From assembly GCF_009937955.1 (NCBI RefSeq), contig NZ_AP018439.1, positions 744,001-808,000 on the forward strand: a DNA stretch of 64,000 bases, given 5' to 3'. The notes under the pieces were generated by a model. The model did no database searches, had not been told where the DNA came from, and saw only the letters and a list, made by a program, of their open reading frames with translations. The stretch is from Undibacterium sp. KW1. Its GTDB lineage: Bacteria; Pseudomonadota; Gammaproteobacteria; Burkholderiales; Burkholderiaceae_D. The translations under genes were made by a program, and so were the position numbers. Shown here in pieces: positions 62,091 to 64,000 of this stretch (positions are counted from its first letter, which is position 1; each line of letters opens with the position of its first letter).

Positions 62091-62527
62091 TTTTTCCAAT
62101 CAGTGGCAGTCAATTTACCATCTATAAAATCGACGTAATACAAGCGATCAAAACCCTCATCATAATCAGGGATTTCCAGTTTTCTGTGCGTATCCAGTAT
62201 GCCGACCTTTGGCACCAGGTCTTTGCCTTGCCGCTGGCTATTCCATGCCAGCGCTCTATCGAGATCAGTCTTGAAGTAATACGCAGTCACCGGCCATTGT
62301 CTGGCCTTGATCTGTTCCAGATAGCTAGCCCGGATTTCTCTTGTTGGATTGGTGTTGTCAATGAGAAAGGGCATGCTGGTGTCAAAACAAAAATCCAGCA
62401 GGCGTTGCTGACGGTTTTTGGTTTTCAGCAAGTCATTGCTGATACGAAGGTGGCTATTGAAGAAATGTTCTTTGTAAAAAGAGGATTTGCCGCTGGCCTG
62501 TAATCCTATGAAGATGATGGCTTCCAT
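62087..62527 (-). CDS. polynucleotide-kinase-like P-loop protein (AAA_33)
   Basis: A 146-residue P-loop kinase resembling the T4 Pnk/Pnkp kinase domain. Walker A FIGLQASGKSSF (residues 6-17), DNTNPTREIRASYLE (58-72) matching the conserved D-TNP segment, and LKTKNRQQRL following the substrate loop. It may phosphorylate RNA or DNA 5'-OH ends, giving the 5'-phosphate substrate for the Thg1-like polymerase. ATG at 62527 is chosen; the longer frame overlaps the TetR gene. Stop overlaps the polymerase ATG by four bases. Confidence 0.8.
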   Translation of the reverse strand: MEAIIFIGLQASGKSSFYKEHFFNSHLRISNDLLKTKNRQQRLLDFCFDTSMPFLIDNTNPTREIRASYLEQIKARQWPVTAYYFKTDLDRALAWNSQRQGKDLVPKVGILDTHRKLEIPDYDEGFDRLYYVDFIDGKLTATDWKK

Positions 62528-62577
62528 TTGTGTGCATGCGAGTCTGTTTGGCCTGCATTGTGACACAGGCCAGCGCT

Positions 62578-63216
62578 TCAGCCCACCCGCGTGGCTGCCT
62601 TGATGCCGTCGGTGATAAAGCGCAGCAAGTACGGTGCTGCCAGATCCGCCTGCCGTGCCGGGCATAAACCATCAGACAGTCGTTCTATGCGGGTATCAAC
62701 GACATGGTGTAGCAGGGCACCAAGGGCGAACTGATAGCTCCAGTAGACACTGTCAGCGGGGGCGTGGGGCAGGGCATCATGCAGGGCAGCGATGAATTCG
62801 CGTGCCATGGGGTCGTAGAATTCTCTCGTGATGCGGTCACTGGCTTCGTGCTGGTCAATCACACCGCGCATGACCATGCGCGAAAAGTTTGCGCCTTCGG
62901 CTTTTTCATTGAGTTTTAATACTGGCAGCACAAAAGCGGCGATGATGGCTTCCAGCGTGGTGCCAGGTGCACTATGTGTGCGTGCATGGCGCAAGCCGTT
63001 CAGGCGCTCTGCGATATAACCGCTGTGATGTTCATAGATGGCGTGATACAACTCATTCTTTGCGCCAAAGTAATAGCCTATCAGGGCGATGGGTACACCA
63101 GCTTCGTGGGCAATGTCGCGTATGGACACGCCTTCATAACTTTGCGCTGCAAAGCATTTCTCTGCAGCAATGAGAATGGCGCGCTTTTTTCCACTTAGTT
63201 CTTCAACAGAGCTCAT
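62578..63216 (-). CDS. TetR family transcriptional regulator
   Basis: A 212-residue TetR repressor: helix-turn-helix KRAILIAAEKCFAAQSYEG, VSIRDIAHEAGVPIALIGYYFGAKNELYHAI (split over 36-67). C-terminal helical ligand domain. The start at 63216 is preferred over a TTG at 63240. The kinase gene follows 50 bp downstream on the same strand, so it may be transcribed with the repair operon or control it. A candidate operator is at 63282-63295. Confidence 0.9.
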   Translation of the reverse strand: MSSVEELSGKKRAILIAAEKCFAAQSYEGVSIRDIAHEAGVPIALIGYYFGAKNELYHAIYEHHSGYIAERLNGLRHARTHSAPGTTLEAIIAAFVLPVLKLNEKAEGANFSRMVMRGVIDQHEASDRITREFYDPMAREFIAALHDALPHAPADSVYWSYQFALGALLHHVVDTRIERLSDGLCPARQADLAAPYLLRFITDGIKAATRVG

Positions 63217-63281
63217 GAGCTGATCCGACCAAATTGGCAAGTATGCGAATGCATTTAAAATAATGCAAAACTTTGCCGAAT

Positions 63282-63295
63282 TGTACGGTCGTTCA
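63282..63295. promoter_or_regulatory. candidate TetR operator
   Basis: TGTACGGTCGTTCA is an imperfect palindrome (10 of 14 symmetric positions, the TGNACGNNCGTNCA shape) located 66 bp upstream of the TetR start. Autoregulation is inferred. Confidence 0.4.
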
Positions 63296-63491
63296 GTTTA
63301 TTGTCTATGCGCACTGCAACATAGCTCAACTTAATGACGGGCTTTGTTGTATGCACAAACATTGGGCGAAAATGCCTTGTATTTGACTGACAGCTGCCAT
63401 AAATTGCATCAAAATAGAATGAACGTATTTTTTAGGGCCATACTGCTTGGTAATTGGCCCGGACAACTGGTAAATAAAAGCGACAACCTTC

Positions 63492-63938
63492 ATGAGTGAA
63501 ACCACCCGTATCGATAAATGGCTATGGGCAGCCAGATTTTTTAAAACCCGCAGCCTGGCCACCAATGCCATAGAGCTGGGCCGCGCCCTGCAAAACGGGC
63601 AGCGCGTCAAACCTGCACATAATGTCAAAGTCGGCGACCTGATCGAGGTGCAACAGGCTGAGCAGGTATGGCAGGTCAGGGTTTTGCGCATACTGGAAAC
63701 CCGTGGCTCGGCCACCATCGCCCAGACCATGTATGAAGAAACCGCAGAGAGCGCAGCAAAACGCGCGAAGGCAGCAGAAGACAGAAAGTATTTCCGGGAA
63801 CCAACTGCCACCATGGCAGGCAGACCCACCAAGCGCGACAGGCGACAACTGGACCAGACGCATAATCAGGAATTATTCAGTAATGAGTCAGGACTAAGCA
63901 AAAAACAAAAAAAGAAAGGCAGGAGGCAAAGTACTTAG
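63492..63938 (+). CDS. hslR: RNA-binding S4 domain protein (Hsp15-like)
   Basis: A 148-residue protein with the S4 domain RIDKWLWAARFFKTRSLAT (residues 6-24) and VKPAHNVKVGDLIEV. A Lys/Arg-rich tail follows (KKQKKKGRRQS). Hsp15 binds the 50S subunit carrying a stuck nascent chain after heat shock. Divergent from the TetR gene. Confidence 0.9.
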   Translation: MSETTRIDKWLWAARFFKTRSLATNAIELGRALQNGQRVKPAHNVKVGDLIEVQQAEQVWQVRVLRILETRGSATIAQTMYEETAESAAKRAKAAEDRKYFREPTATMAGRPTKRDRRQLDQTHNQELFSNESGLSKKQKKKGRRQST

Positions 63939-64000
63939 GACTTACGCAAAATTGTCCCAGCAAGGCTATCGCGGATAGGAAACCTCCCTTGCAGGGGAGG
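63937..64000. repeat. ACGCAAAA inverted-repeat element, copy C (truncated by window end)
   Basis: AGGACTTACGCAAAATTGTCCCAGC (split; starts 63937) matches the left end of the element family. The right end is outside the window. A CCTCC/GGAGG hairpin is at 63983-64000. Confidence 0.6.

Noticed and set aside
1..64000. tRNA or rRNA genes
   Set aside because: No tRNA cloverleaf with a TTC-loop and no rRNA stretch was recognised by eye; a covariance scan could still reveal one.

Overview
The window looks like a chromosomal segment of a betaproteobacterium of the order Burkholderiales, most like Oxalobacteraceae (Undibacterium or a close relative). This is judged from remembered protein families and gene order; no search was run. 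Two conserved Burkholderiales blocks frame the window. One is the FAD/Fe-S oxidoreductase, HIT and DUF971 genes followed by ubiE, a Tim44-like gene, ubiJ and ubiB. The other is FmdB, DUF502, aspS, later nudB, an EEP phosphatase and clsB. Both blocks are interrupted by accessory genes. No rRNA, tRNA, CRISPR array, transposase or phage gene was seen.

Layout. 1-12 kb: the end of an FAD/4Fe-4S oxidoreductase, HIT and DUF971 proteins, an accessory insert (hypothetical gene, quinone-oxidoreductase-like enzyme with a divergent LysR regulator), then ubiquinone biosynthesis genes. 12-17 kb: lipid enzymes (patatin, PssA) and a pyroglutamate operon (DUF969, DUF979, pcp). 17-30 kb: secreted and envelope proteins, a LytS/LytR-type two-component system co-transcribed with a DUF4407 membrane protein, and a large FecR/DUF6600 protein. 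30-40 kb: a hydrolase/TetR pair with a perfect palindromic operator, an OPT transporter, a DUF885-type metallopeptidase, an Lrp/LysE pair, an AraC/monooxygenase pair and a DUF4139 protein. 40-50 kb: an SSB-like protein, sbcC-sbcD, a FemAB-like acyltransferase, an M28 peptidase and a Bax-inhibitor-1 protein. 50-59 kb: sodium:solute symporter, FmdB, DUF502, aspS, a lipoprotein, a cache-domain protein, nudB, EEP, clsB and DUF429. 59-64 kb: an accessory island with a membrane protein, an unknown gene, a Thg1-like 3'-5' polymerase, a polynucleotide-kinase-like P-loop protein and a TetR regulator, then an Hsp15-like S4 protein.

The most interesting items are three. First, a compact operon at 60518-62527 pairs a Thg1-like reverse polymerase with a Pnk-like kinase and probably an unknown third gene, which reads as an RNA 5'-end repair module. 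Next to it lies a degraded 3' end of a second DUF429 gene, marking a recombination scar. Second, a multi-hairpin repeat of about 240 bp occurs twice (3931-4170 and 35706-35950), and the two copies differ by paired, compensating changes in their stems. Third, there are further families of intergenic inverted repeats: a GTAGGTTGGGCT element in three copies and an ACGCAAAA element in three copies.

Start codons were chosen by Shine-Dalgarno sequence, signal peptide and family length where several were possible; these choices are stated in each entry.
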